Shown: positions 37,686 to 49,993, counted from the first letter of the stretch. The stretch is DNA of 64,000 nt from Stratiolaelaps scimitus (GCA_019614645.1 JABWDB010000001.1:19943501-20007500), one strand, 5' to 3'. Notes: generated from the letters alone by a model not told the origin. Numbers and translations are program-made.

Positions 37686-38133
37686 TTAATAGAACAAGAG
37701 AAAAATCAGGGTTGTGCGTACGCAAGTTTTGGGGATAGGGTCCCAAACATAGCGTAGTTGAAATACCGGCGGCTGGATGAGAAAAAAAACTGCATATTTC
37801 GGTACTGAGATTAACAGTTCATCAGGTTCACCCGACCTCGCAACCGCGTCGATTAATGACTGCAAAGTTCGTGTTGCTCCGGACTATTACATAGGCCATA
37901 CAATTACAAGTGATCAGAGTACATTTCGCGAACGATACGTATAGGGAATACACCTTTGAGGCCCCTAATAAATATGCAAAACCAGAATGGAAGAAATAAG
38001 GAATATAGCCTGTTACAATCTCCAAGTGATTTATCTGCTTAACCCTGAACCCGAGTGAGCTGCGGGTGAGAAACTTTGTCGAACGCCTTAAAAAATCCAA
38101 ATATATACAATATATAGAATCAAAGTTAATTTT
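37686..38133 (-). mobile_element. Second non-LTR retrotransposon relic, reverse transcriptase fragment
   Basis: The minus strand reads IYLDF (38092-38106), then after a frameshift KAFDKVSH (38066-38089). Together these are RT motif A of the IYLDFxKAFDxVxH type seen in CR1/jockey-like LINEs. Downstream, in a third frame open over 37686-37862, the peptide contains DELLISVPKYAVFF and later FQLRYVWDPIP. This resembles the region after motif C, with an N-x-x-K-C-like helix followed by a Y-x-L strand. Motif B and YADD are not readable between them. At least two frameshifts and internal stops show a dead fragment. It is distinct from the relic at 8 kb in motif A wording. Confidence 0.7.
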
Positions 38134-38399
38134 ACTTCTCAACTCTACATTCTTTCTTTGCAGTGCGATTTGTCGTATACAAAAGTGCACCGTTGATCTC
38201 AATTCGTTATGTTCTTGTCCAACGAAAAGATCCGCAGTTCATCGTGCAGTGGTTCACCGTCCAGGTCATTAGACGCTGTCAAGTATCGATGTCCAAAGCT
38301 CACTATCCACAAGACAGGCGAGTTCGTCCTCCGTATGCGAATCGGCGTAAAAATCGTCATATAGACACCTCAGTATTTCACCCCTGCACACTCACACAC
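38134..38399. other. Boundary region with acceptor-like site
   Basis: TTCTTTCTTTGCAG ending at 38163 on the plus strand is a good acceptor by consensus, and one frame after it is open to 38714. The frame runs into a GC-rich block and gives no recognisable domain, so no exon is called. Confidence 0.3.
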
Positions 38400-40370
38400 A
38401 GCATGGAAACGCGGCATAGACCAGTTTTCGTGCACGAGACCCGGCAGAAGCGGCTCGCGCTCTGGTGGGTCGCTTGCGCGCTCGCTCTCTCGGACGGACG
38501 GACAGATGGGCTTGCTGGCGGCGACGCGAAAGGTTGTCTCCCGTTATCAAAGACAAGTGGTTCCTTTGCTCACTTCATCCTCAGCCCGTCTACCCTGGCG
38601 GCCCTATTCACTCCGTCTGTTGGTCGCTCAACATATGCACTCATTCTCGTCCCCCTCTCATCCTCCGTTCTTAGTTTTCCTTCTATATCTCCTCACCTCC
38701 TCGTGCTCTTCTAGCTATTTCTCCTCACCTTGCCGTACTTCTATGGGGTGTGCCCGGCCGTGCCAGGCTACTGCTGTCGCTTTTGCCTCGTGTACAAATG
38801 CATATGATGTCTTGGGTGTGCGTACACATGTGTACAGTGTGGCGTTGTTGCCCGCTGCTCTGCCCCTTCCATCGGCACTGTCGGCCTCACTTCTAGCTTC
38901 GTCCTCGATGAGTCTCGGTCGCTACTGCTGCTCCTGCATCTGGCCTTTCGTACATTGTTGTTATTGTTGTTGTTGCGGGTGCTGTCACCAGTGTTAGTGT
39001 CATCACCGTCATCGTGCTCCATTTGGCCACTCGGTGCCCTCCTTTAGCGGCACCAGTGTGGCTGCCACCCGTCCAGTCTGTCTGCTTCGTTGTGTGTATA
39101 CGTGTATGAATGTATGTATGCATATACGGACGTACGCATGTACGTCATGCGTACGCAAAAGCATTGCAATGTGTTGTTGATAATAAATTTCGTTATTCGC
39201 CTTCCAACAGGGGACAGGGAGGGGGTCTATCGCGAGGCCATCCGCCATGGCGACACCCTACCATTCCTCATCCAACTATACAAACAACCAACCAATCTCC
39301 CACCCAGTCACCCATCCAGCCCACCCCTGAACTCGTGTCGAAGCCCGTTACGCCCACCTTCCTCCCCGATGCCATTGTGTGTATGTGTGTGTCACTGACT
39401 GTTCGCCATCTTCTTCATAGTCCTCCAGAAGCCCAGCAGTCTCCTCCTTTTCCTTTCGAGTGTTCTCGCCCCCCCACCCCCGCCACCGCCGCCAGGGCCA
39501 GGGCCAGGCCAGCGCGTTCAGTCGCGGAATTACGCCTGTTAGGCCGTTCCCCGCCTTCCCTTCCATTGGTGGCTGTAGTCATCGTCGTAGCTGTAGTCAC
39601 TGTGGTCGTTGTCGTCGTTTCCAGCGTTTCGTTTCCTGAAGCATCGCCGCCACTGGATGCTGTTGCTGTTTCCGCTGCTGCCCTCTCCAAGGCAGCGTTT
39701 TCTTCTCCCACAATCTCCGGACAACAAGGAGGACACGGCCAGATATCGTACGGCCGAGACCCTGATGGCAGTGCTTGTGACGACGGTGCATCCGAAATGA
39801 AGGCAAGCAAACGCTTGGGTTTACTTGCCAGTACAACTGACGGTCGCGCAATGTGAGCAGAGTCGCCGAGAACAGCATATGCATATACCGCCCACCCATA
39901 CATAGCTCTCCCCGAGCAAAACAAGAGACGTACCGCGTCGTGCAGCTCTATGCTGCGCCGATTTCACATACATACGAATGTGCGTACATACCCTCCGCCC
40001 CCCCTCCCCCCGCGTACGCACTCACGTGCGTCTATTTGTATGTGCGTATGTATACATACATTCATGGCGGCAAAGCCAGCTCGCGACCGGCGACGGTGGC
40101 AGCAGCCGAGGAACAGCTAACGCTAACCGAATTAGCAGCAACACGTACAACACGCAGACAGATGTCGTGGCTGAGAACAACGGGAGGGCAAGCAGCAGCA
40201 AGATGGGGGGAGGGGAATGGGTTAAAGGGGACGTGTTTGCGAGAGACGCTGGGCTCTGTTTAGCGAGCTTCTGTTTGGCGGGCCATCCCACAGAGTTCGC
40301 TGTACTCAGAACCACCGTCAGCGACGAGCGACAGGAGTCGCTTGCTACGCTGCTAGTTGCGAAATAACTC
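38400..40370. other. GC-rich, CpG-containing block
   Basis: This is the longest GC-rich block. It contains (TTG)n-type triplets at about 38955-38975, a hairpin at 39131-39155 and a C-rich run at about 39470-39492. Frames of up to about 250 codons (39110-39856 plus, 39415-39924 minus) overlap on opposite strands and are Ala/Val/Ser/Pro-rich. I read them as non-coding. Confidence 0.5.
39131..39155. repeat. Alternating purine-pyrimidine hairpin, 10-bp stem
   Basis: CGTACGCATG (39131-39140) is perfectly inverted at 39146-39155 around TACGT. The stem is largely alternating purine-pyrimidine. Confidence 0.8.
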
Positions 40371-40567
40371 AGCTTGCAGCGGATGCGATCTCATAGTGAG
40401 ATTCAGGCCGTTGGACTAGAATCTGGGCGACGTTTTCGACGCGGGGTCAGCAAGCGGGTGGGCCAGCATCGAGTCAGTGTGTCTATGCGATGTGGGACTG
40501 ATTCAGCAAGTAGCCCTAGTAATGTCCATTCACAAAATTGACTTGATGGGACCCGAAGATGAACTTT

Positions 40568-40603
<36 letters not shown>

Positions 40604-42345
40604 CATGGTGGGCGAAATTATCGCACAAATACAAGTCGATTCTCCGATAATATCGTAGTATTTCACTAAGCTACTCACGTATTGCCAGTTGCATCTGGCT
40701 ATTGCTGTGAATTTGGCGTTATCAGATAAGGGCAGAATCGGTTAGAGAAGGAGTTACCTAGAAAGTTTGCCTCAGAGCAAACATAACGTGGTACTGACTG
40801 GATCAAGATAAACTGGGAAACAAGTGCGCTACTCGAGGAAAATTCGCGATGAATGAGAGAATTAGTATTCATTCAATCAGTTGCCGAGTTTGTTTGCCGA
40901 GTCTGACAATTCGATGTCGCGACAAGAGGATCTCGCTCGTCAGTGCACAACGGGGAGGTCTCGTCTTCGATCCCTCTGTATCCTAGCCTAAGTTAACTTA
41001 GCGGCGATGGGCTAGATCTGCATATCAACGTTGCTATTTAAGGGGGGGAGGGTCTTCTGCAATTATATCAGGTAACGAACGAGCCTCCTTGGACGTCTGG
41101 GAACATAGGTAAACTTAAGGCCCAGCATTTACACTAGCTTGGTATCGTTGACCATGGCGTCCCTAGCACGTTATAAATATTTGCCTGTCTGTTACAACAA
41201 ACCAACTAATCTAATATAGACAAATAGTTTGGCAAGTGAGACACCCACCTCGGAGTATAATATATACAGGCACATTGTATTATAACTACGGCTATGTTCC
41301 GTTATAGACAAGTTGTATCAAACTAATAATTAGTCCAGAAAGCTAGATCAGAAAACAATTGCCCCACGAAAACGAATTTGAAACTACGAAGCGACTTATT
41401 CTTGTCTTTCTCCTGGACATCCTATTTATTCACCACGTATGGCTATGCAGCATGATAAATGGAAGTTTGACGACTTCGAAAATAATGGTTCAGGCAATTT
41501 CATTGTTGAGATTTGCTTCAATAGTATTGGAACGAAATGCAACTAGGTCGACCGTTCGATATGCATTAATATAGCTCTTCTCATTACTGGGATACTTTCT
41601 GTGAGTCTACCGTTTTGCCAGCCCACTGTTCACTCACAATCCTCTTAAGCAGCTGGGTAGTTAACGCGGAAAATGTCAGAGCGACGCTAGAGCCTTGGCA
41701 TTAGCGACGTAGGTTGCTAGGTCGGCAAGGAACTTGTTGAGGCTGGGAATAAGGTCGCATAGCTTTAAAATATCAAATTTCTTACATACTTCTACCTTTC
41801 AGCCGTAAAGCTTTATTGGTTTATTAAACGAGATGCAATTTCACAATGCTTAAGCTCTTTTATACGTCATCACGTATGTGTCCATCTCTGGCAAGTTTCT
41901 GCACCAGCACAGAAAGTAGACCATTATATCTATCTACTCAATGTTCGCCTTGTTCGTTCTTACGATCGAATACTGATTACGTAGTATCACTTTAGAAAAG
42001 CAGTCGGATCTGAATAGCCTAGCACTTGATGGAGAGGTTTGGATTTTGAATATTGTCTGCACAAACCTCAGAAGCAATGTTCCTAACATAGGCCGTAAAG
42101 TATACGAAAATAACTCAGTCCTTACGTTCATACATTTTTGGTACATTTTATATCAAGCAGTAGAGAGAAACGATTTCTAAATTATTGGAGAAAAATAGAC
42201 GGCCAAAGCATTTGTGCATTTAAACTATGCCACTAGCTGTCACCCCAGATTCATCCAATCTCAATCGACTTAAACACAGTTCGAGTTCAGCTACAATCTA
42301 TTAGATGTATGTATGTTATATGATATGTTCAATATGACAGAATAT
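40371..42345. other. AT-rich spacer
   Basis: It contains a pure (TA)15 tract at 40571-40600. The minus-strand frame at 41934-42146 faintly recalls a LINE C-terminal LRPxL...VQ pattern, but not enough to call. Nothing else is recognised. Confidence 0.45.
40571..40600. repeat. (TA)15 microsatellite
   Basis: An uninterrupted TA dinucleotide tract. Confidence 0.95.
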
Positions 42346-43760
42346 GTGTTCCGACGCAGTTCTGCCTGTGGCCGGACAGGCACTACCTACAGGCCTGTGG
42401 CAAGGTTTCAGTATGTCGCCAATTGCTGATCACGCACGAAGGATACGAAGCGTCACCAACAATAATCGCTGTAGCTACTGGTCAGTCAGAACAGGAGCGA
42501 GAAGGCGAGAGAGAGAGAGATGTGGAGAAAACGCGAAGGCAGCTGCAGCACTTAATGCCGCTTACTCACTCACTCACGCTCACAGCAGCTATTGCTGCCC
42601 CTGGCCTTACCGTTGCTTCTGCCGGCCGCGGGCTCCAACCGTCTGCAACCGCTTAGCCTCGCCATTGCGTTCCAGGGTTCTGTTCTCTCGTCGTGCTGTG
42701 GTAGTGGCGTCTTCTCTCGCTGCTGCTACTTCTCCTCCCGCGGCTTCGCCGCCTGTAACGAAACGTCCGGACACGAGTAACGAGCCACTTATTATTCGCA
42801 ATTGTAATGACCTATTAAATATACCATCAGCGTCGCTGCGCGGCGCAGTGCTACGGTGAATACCGTCTCCCCTCGTCCTTCTGACCCTCGGGCACTGAAC
42901 AGCACGGGATCCCCTCCTGCGCTGTCTCCGCTTGCCCTGTCTAGCCGTCAACCGCGGGCGCTGGGCGCCGCCCGGGTACGATGGCCGCCTTGTATTCGTT
43001 CGTCGGGGCGCGCTGAGCGCTATGTGGGGATATGGGGCTTCTAGCACACTGGAACACTGTGTAGACGAGCCGCCGTCGCTCGACGTCGGAGAAGTGCATT
43101 GGGGGAAGCGTCAGCCTGCGGCAGCCGGCGGCAGCCGCCCGCCGACGCCGACCAAAGACCTCCCCGCGAGCTGTTCGTCGGTGTGATGGCGGCGGGGCAG
43201 ATGGTCTGCAGTGGGGGCGTACTAGGCGGCTAAATTAAAGAAATTGCTGGAGGAGGAGGCGGATGCGGGGACGATGGTGGCTGAGAGAACAGAAAAGCAG
43301 CACGGAGAAGAAAGAGAACGAAGTAGCATTGGCCTCTTTTTCGCCGTCGTCTTCACCCCTCCCCCGTTCCCGCTGTTTCTCCTGCTCGTCCTGCCGACGC
43401 CAAGAAGGACGACGAGGCCAAACGAAGCACTGCTCCGACAACCATGATGGCAAGCCGCCGAGAGAGCTCGCTTGAGGCTAAATACGAGAGACACGCCGAG
43501 GACGGGCGACAGCCCAACGCGAGGCGAGCAACGGGATAGCGCGACGGCATGTACAGGCAGCAATAATACCAGACGGAGACGGAGGAGATGAGAGGAACGG
43601 TTTGGTGTCATTTTCATCGAGATTCTTCGAGAAACAAAGTATAGTATAGTGGCTATTCTTCTCATGGCCGCGCGAGGCGCGGACTCAACGAGAGACCGGG
43701 AGGGTGAAGAGAAAAGGTAAGGGGTTTCGGAGCTCCGGAGGGGGGGGGGGTCGAGGAGAA
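42346..43760. other. GC-rich, CpG-containing block
   Basis: Strongly CpG-containing between about 42830 and 43200. It ends near a G run (about 43740-43750). Overlapping skewed frames lie on both strands with no domain. Confidence 0.5.
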
Positions 43761-44839
43761 CCCGTAAAATATGGAACGTACCGAAATGCAGACGGATCGT
43801 CTATAAGAAATGGATGAGTTTATGGATCGGGTACATAGCATATGCATGACAAAATAGCCAACTTCTTTGATGAATAATCCTAGCTACGACGATTATAAAT
43901 AATCCTTATCTCATTGACGACAATTTTTGCTTGTGGAGGAGGTCCCGTTCAGCTTTAGTTGGAAAACGAATTCATTTGTTGACTTTCCCAGCTTTGGTGC
44001 GATGTTCGTTGAGGCTGTCACCAGCTTTATAAACAAAAGCAAACTGAAGAATCGATTTGCTTCCACACAATCAGAGCGCACTTGCTATACAACGTCAATG
44101 CCTTCGGTGCTCGAGCATAAATCTCTAAGTAAACTTTGCCGTATCGAGGTCTATCGATGAGGTTTGATTTTGCCCTGTTAAGCACAAATAAACACGCCTA
44201 TCACTACGAATTCGAAATACTGGCCGAGAAAATTTAACTGTAGTATAAGGAAGGTTACAACCATTTAGAAATCGAGGTGGTTAATGCAGATGACATCTGT
44301 AGAAAGGAGATAAAAATGAGGGAAGACAGAACAGAGAAGGGCAGCAGCAATTAGTACGCTTGAGCAGCCTAATGGAGCTGTTATAGAGTTCATGTGGGAA
44401 AGCGTGTTCGTACCAGAGATGGCATTACATGTAAATGTGGTGGTGTTCCCAGAGGCAAATACAAAATAAAAATAGGAGAGAGTCTTTCAGCTCACTCGGA
44501 GGATTCGCAATGCAGTGAAGTTATACGTGGGCAAAACATAGTTCGTAACCGGAGAGTTGGTGATGTCAAGCTATCAGCTAAAGCTAATACAGGAACGGAA
44601 GATAAGCGGCACAGAGGAGCAAATGATCTATGGAGAATATTCAAGTGGCGGGCAAGTGAAACAAACCTAAGCCCGAACTATATAACAACAGCTAAAAGAA
44701 GATGTCAAAAACGCAAGTCGGCTGGTGAAAAATGAAGAATAGAGATGGGAAGCGATAGAATAGCACAGACTCGAATTCAAGAAAATCAGGGAAATTTTGC
44801 AGATAGTGGAAGTGCAATACTAGAAACAACGGTTCTGTT

Positions 44840-45034
44840 ATGGCTAAATACAATCAGGAAAACGAGGAGGACTATGTAGATAATATGGACACGAAAGATG
44901 TGGAAGACGAAACCGTAGAACATATAAAGATACATTGCGAGACGCTACGACGTCGCGCGATATTTTTGGACAATGACCTGGCAGATGGAGAAGATATAAC
45001 GTGGGCGGAGGTAAAGGAGAGTGAACGCAGGTAG
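44840..45034 (+). pseudogene. Possible LINE C-terminal remnant (weak)
   Basis: The frame contains EDETVEHIKIHCETLRRR, which resembles the ETxxHxxxxCxxxxxxR pattern at the C terminus of several non-LTR retrotransposon polyproteins. The preceding Cys pair of that zinc-knuckle-like motif is absent, and no RT blocks can be read upstream. The match is short and could be chance. Confidence 0.25.
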
Positions 45035-45190
45035 TAGACCAATATGGAGGAAAATGAATTGTGATATAGAACAATGATGCACACAATAATAGTAGGAATA
45101 TGAAGATAAATGACAACGCCAGCAGCGACTGTATTGAATAACAGATATACCACATGCGCTTGGTATAAAATTAATTCTGGTGAAGAATGT

Positions 45191-45222
45191 TTTATATATA
45201 TTTATATATATATATATATATG
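45191..45222. repeat. (TA)n microsatellite
   Basis: An almost pure TA tract, interrupted once by TTT. Confidence 0.85.
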
Positions 45223-46000
45223 AACTAGGTAGGTCCTGGTAAACTTTACAGAGTTAGCTTCATAACTCATAATAAGGACGCATTTTACATAAAAATATAA
45301 TTTTCTCTATGTTTAATCTCTCAATGAGAGTGATATCCGCATTCCTATTGAATAATACAAACGGTGCCAGTATGCCACAAAGGTGAGTTTTCTATGTCCA
45401 ATGTACAAACATATATTTTGGATTTTTGCTGAAGGGCTAACTTTAGATTTATCAAATGATGCTTATACCTCTACTATGCTACGGGATCTCTATTTAGGGA
45501 AATTGATGCAGAGCTATAATTCGTAAGGGGAGGTCATTCAGAACGATGCTTTTCGTGCAGATTATTAGGCGGCGTCAAAGGAGCTTGGTCACTGAGGTCT
45601 TGCACCCGTACGACCTCCACCTCATAAACAAGCTGCGTTTAGTTCACATTTCATTCTTAGCCTTTAGTTCATTCTTATCCCACCAGTCATCTGATTCAGT
45701 ATTACCGTCGCTGTCAAGGAAGCGACCCCTTAAGCCACAGAGTTCAAAGATAGTGATGTATTATTTATATATATATATGTAGATTTAAATACGTGCAGAT
45801 TGACCTTGTTCGCGTCGTTTCTTAAAATGACGAGGAACTCCATCGTTCTCCTTCAGAGTTTCGCGATTCATTGCTGATCTAGCTGGTCTGTACGAATAAT
45901 TCTTTCGAGCTCTTTCTCGAAAGAAAACCAACCTTTCTCGAAAAAAATCAAATATCAAATTAGAGAACGATTGGTGGCGATGTCATCCGTGTGCGCGCGC

Positions 46001-46915
46001 GACATTATCTGGCTTTGTCGCTTGAGCAAACCGTTGCCGCTTGTCGGAATGCGTCGAAAGGAACGACTTTTTCCCAGCAAGATTGCCTCGGGGTTTGCAG
46101 GGAAACCCACACGAGCGCAGGTGTGGGTTTCCCTTGCGGCTGTATACAATGGTAGAATAGGGACGCAAGCCCGCGACCATCTAGTCTGCGTGTGTAAAGG
46201 GAGAGGCAAACGGGTGTCGAGTCGCTAGCCAGGCAGTCGGCCAGCAAGGCGAGTGCAGTGCGCTCTTTACGACTCCCCCGTCGGCCACAAGTCTCACCGA
46301 CACGGCCGGCCGGTGGCGGGGGGCCTGCGACGGAGCAACAGAACCGGTTTGGCCAGCGGGCGGGCGGGCGGGCCCCGGCTGTCAGCCTTCGTTCGTTGAG
46401 GTGCGGGTCCAGCTTTCGACATCAGGACCACACACCGCCATCATCACCAACGTCGCTACCGTTACCACCGCGAACCACGGAGGCACACACGGCAACAGAG
46501 AATATGGTATGACATCGCTTGGTAGTGGACATAAAAGAACGAAAGGGAGCCAGTGTCCATCTTCTCCACGCGAACTGGACTGGCAAGGGCCGCGACAGCC
46601 GTCGTCGGCAAGGCCTGCCGTTGTCGCCTTCGTTTTCTTCTCTCCTGTGGAGTTTCCGTTTTCCCGTCGCGTCTGACTGCTGGAACAGCAGCAGCAGCAG
46701 AAACAGCAGCTGCCGAAGCCCGAGCTCCTGTAGCCAGGAAATGATGTGTCTCCAGATACCAAACAACCCCCGGCAAGGTTTGGACGTCGGCCATCTGACG
46801 GGGACCCCGTCGTGTTAACAGACAACAAGCCGAGTTGGATAACGTCGCTCGATGCGAACTGAAACCAGAACGCGACGATGACCGCGTCATGGTGACAACG
46901 ACGACAAGGCATGAC
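46001..46915. other. GC-rich, CpG-containing block
   Basis: The block contains the hairpin at 46097-46137, GGGCGGGC-type repeats at about 46359-46376 and a CAG run at about 46687-46699. Long frames on both strands (46382-46912 minus, 46462-46935 minus, 46401-46676 plus) overlap, so none is called coding. Confidence 0.5.
46097..46137. repeat. 14-bp perfect hairpin with short extension
   Basis: AGGGAAACCCACAC (46099-46112) is exactly inverted at 46121-46134 around GAGCGCAG. One bulged base allows GC/GC pairing to extend the stem to 46097 and 46137. Confidence 0.85.
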
Positions 46916-48449
46916 AGTACGAACAAGATAGTCAAGCAGGTGTTTCAGATGAGGAACACACAGTATATGTGTCCTCGCCTTTAACAGATATTTTTGTATA
47001 TAGCTTGTGCTCCGTATAGTGGAGAAACCCGATGACAGGGAAAGCGTAATGTGGTTGACCTAAAACAAGTGGGCAACAATTTCCTCCAAGCCAACATGTA
47101 TCAATTAGCCAAATGCATGGCAGCGCAAAAAGGACGATGATACTTAAGTGCGTCTGCGAAATGATGCTTAAATATGTTTGCGAATCTGCGTTCATATATC
47201 GGGCGCATTTTTGTTGCTCAAGATCTTCTACTAGAGATGTATTATACACAATCAATTTATATGAAATTATAGCACATGTCCACAGCAAGCGATGTCGTCA
47301 AGAACGGATTTGTGATTGACTTTGTTGATATTGGATATCAAATTGATTATATAGTCCTTCTTCAGGTCGGGAAACTCGCAATTCGCCATTAGTAACCTTA
47401 GGGAGAAAATATCGCTCGATTCATCACTTCTGTAATTCTGATGTTATTCCTTCTCGCGGCTGATCCCACTTAAAATTTTAACCCTCACGAAGGGGCCAGT
47501 TCGGAGGGCTGTTAAAAAACGCTCCACGATAACACAAGAACTTGCAGACTCAGTGTCTAATGGTCTCTCTCTTTATATTCACAATGCGACCAAAGATTTA
47601 GCTTATGCTACTTTGTGTAATCTTGGCCCGTGCCGCGAACGATTTCAACGACCTTTGGTGCGACGTCTGGCGGGTGACACATCACTATTTCTATGAAAAC
47701 AATTTACCTGCAAAATATTGGGCTGTTCCTTAAGCTGGTGGCGAGTTTTGCATTCGTTTGCACAGGGCTTCCGCCACGAATTGATGGGACAACTCGATAC
47801 CATGTTCATGAACCTAAGCTACATGGAACCAAGCTCAGAACGTAGTGTCGCGCCTCAACGACCGTGCGAACAAAGTTCGAGGTCCACAATTGGCGCCCGT
47901 CTCACAGACTTCCGCACACAAACCGCCCTCAGAGCCGCTGAAACGATTTGCCGTCCCAATATCATTGAATAAAAATATATATCATTCAAGGAAATGATTT
48001 TCTTTAACAGCTACAGAAAGCTGGGAATTGGAGTATCACGATCTTCTAGCAATGGACGCTCGCGCCAGAGAGGAAGAGTTATATCATATTTAATTTGTAC
48101 GGGTCCAATTTTACAGCTTCTACAAAAAGGGATGCCGAAGTCTTCCAATTAAAGAGTGGCCTGACAAATGAGAGAGAAAATCGATACCTGGCATATTTCA
48201 CTTAAAAACCGACAGTTAAACCTATACCTGATCTATTCAAGATTTGAATATAACGTTTCGGGAGTAACGCTTTCTAGGAATCAGTTTTACTTAAAGGACG
48301 ATTAAATCTCTGGCTGCAAAACCCAGTTCGGCTGGCGTAACTCAACATATACCACAATGAAATAAAAGTTGAGTATCTTTCAAGCAATCTTATCTTTGAC
48401 CCGTTTCGTACCCGAATATCATCGGACTTATCGGCATGCGCTAGTTAAC
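46916..48449. other. AT-rich spacer
   Basis: Short frames only (for example 46932-47288 minus and 47718-47972 plus), with no domain and no splice context. Confidence 0.45.
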
Positions 48450-48642
48450 ACCGGCATATTCCCCTTCAAAATCTCATTAGTTGCCTCGGCTCTCAACGCG
48501 TGCTCTCGTGAGGTCAGAAGCTACTTTCCACCACCTTTCCTGCTTTGCTGCCACCGTCATATGATGACTGAATCTCTCAGCGCCTCATCCTCGATTTCGG
48601 CCCTGTCCTCACGTTATACCGCAGGAAGCTATTCGGCACGTA

Positions 48643-48692
48643 TAAAAACCCACAAACGCACATACCGACGCACGCATGCACTCACTCTCAGT
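48643..48692 (+). promoter_or_regulatory. Candidate core promoter with canonical TATA box
   Basis: TATAAAA at 48643-48649 sits in GC-rich sequence. An initiator match TCAGT occurs at 48688-48692, about 47 bases downstream, which is further than the usual 30. A start near 48674 is therefore also possible. No gene downstream can be named. Confidence 0.35.
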
Positions 48693-48724
48693 GAGCGAGC
48701 TGATGCTGGCTGACACGCCACCGG

Positions 48725-48791
48725 GGAGAGAGAGACAGAGAGAGAGAGAGCGTTTATATGGTTTCTCATCTCTCTCAAGCCTCTTCCTCCC

Positions 48792-48844
<53 letters not shown>

Positions 48845-48845
48845 A
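48725..48845. repeat. Opposed (GA)n and (CT)n tracts
   Basis: A purine (GA)n tract at about 48725-48750 is followed after about 20 bases by a long (CT)n-rich tract (48769-48845). The two are complementary and could pair as a hairpin in single-stranded form, or form a polypurine/polypyrimidine triplex. Confidence 0.85.
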
Positions 48846-49875
48846 CTGGATATTGCTGCTGCTGCTGCTCTGCGGCCGCCAGCACACGAGCAAATCAAAC
48901 AATTCAATTTGCACATCATCCCCCCCATCAGCCGCCCCCCCCAGGCAGCCGCCGGTTTCCCAGTCGAGGTTCCGTGTCCCGCTTCACGCTACTCCATAAA
49001 CGCGCGCTCGCGTGGAACCACACAGACACATCATACAAACACACACGCTCACGTGCTCTCACACCTTCAAGGTGCGTCGGAGTGTCCGTCAGTGTCGTCG
49101 CATCGCCTTACGAATTCGCATTACACGGACGCGGTGGCAGGGCGAGCACACGGTTTCGTTCGTTCATGCGGGCAGGCGCGGTTGGCAGCGAGGCGGTGCA
49201 GCCACTCGGTCCTGTCCCAGGCCCGCGTAGCGACTAGTCCCAGCAGGCCGTGGCAAGTCTCGCTCTATCAGGCCACTCACGCGAACATCGTTCATTCGTT
49301 CATCGGTTATCGTAGTCGTACACCGGTCACACATCGAACTCGAACTCGCCAAGGGCTCACGCATACACATCTGGTGGTCAGCCGGACCACCGAGCAGACG
49401 AACGCAGGCGGCCGCGGATACGGCGGCCAGCTACAGTGAATCAATCGCCTGCAGCGCTGTGCTCTCTGCTCGTCTATCATCAGATGACGGTCACGATCCT
49501 ATCACGTCGCCCCGTTGGAGATTGTCCAATGTGATTCGCTTCGGTGAAACGCACAGGCCCGAAACAAGGAATGGAAAATGTCGAGCGAGCAGTAGAACAA
49601 CGATATCCGCGTAATGAAAAACATTATCGTACCGCATGAGACAAGCACGGCCGTTCCTCAAAAATCACGAGTCGCACCTCTCAATAAACAGGTCCACGGC
49701 CTCATAGCGCAGAGCAGACAAGCGGGATAAGTGATAAGTTAACAGCATGAATACGTCCATAAGTGCTGACATTGTATTTGAATTCATTATCATGAAGGAC
49801 GATCACATCTGCAATATAATTCTCAACGAGATAGCCAAGCACAAACTTCTCGTAGGATTAATAGTGGATCTGCTC

Positions 49876-49901
49876 CTGCCGGCGCTGTTAGCGCCGGGCA
49901 G
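49876..49901. repeat. GC-rich hairpin, 3-nt loop
   Basis: CTGCCGGCGCT (49876-49886) pairs with AGCGCCGGGCAG (49890-49901) with a single bulged base. It is followed by TCCCGGGG. Confidence 0.75.
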
Positions 49902-49971
49902 TCCCGGGGCATCTTAGCTAGCAACTGCTATGTTTGACAGCCATTACTTTTCATTGTAGCCTCTCATTCTC

Positions 49972-49993
49972 GCTCTCTCTCTCTCTCTCTCTC
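49972..49993. repeat. (CT)n microsatellite
   Basis: About ten tandem CT units. Confidence 0.9.

Larger units (their letters stand above)
43761..46000. other. AT-rich spacer with a possible LINE 3' remnant
   Basis: Two plus-strand frames (44394-44735 and 44840-45034) are Lys/Arg/Glu-rich; the second is discussed separately. A (TA)n tract lies at 45191-45222. No host gene is recognised. Confidence 0.4.
48450..49700. other. GC-rich block with TATA box and purine/pyrimidine tracts
   Basis: A canonical TATAAAA lies near its start (48643-48649), followed by opposed (GA)n and (CT)n tracts and (GCT)n at about 48853-48868. Frames are open on both strands and have no domain. Confidence 0.5.

Noticed and set aside
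39110..39924. Open frames of 248 (plus) and 169 (minus) codons
   Set aside because: They cover the same DNA on opposite strands and give Ala/Val/Thr/Pro-rich peptides driven by triplet composition.
41934..42146. Minus-strand frame with LRPML...VQTIF resembling a LINE thumb region
   Set aside because: The spacing between the two stretches is too short and no other RT block lies nearby.
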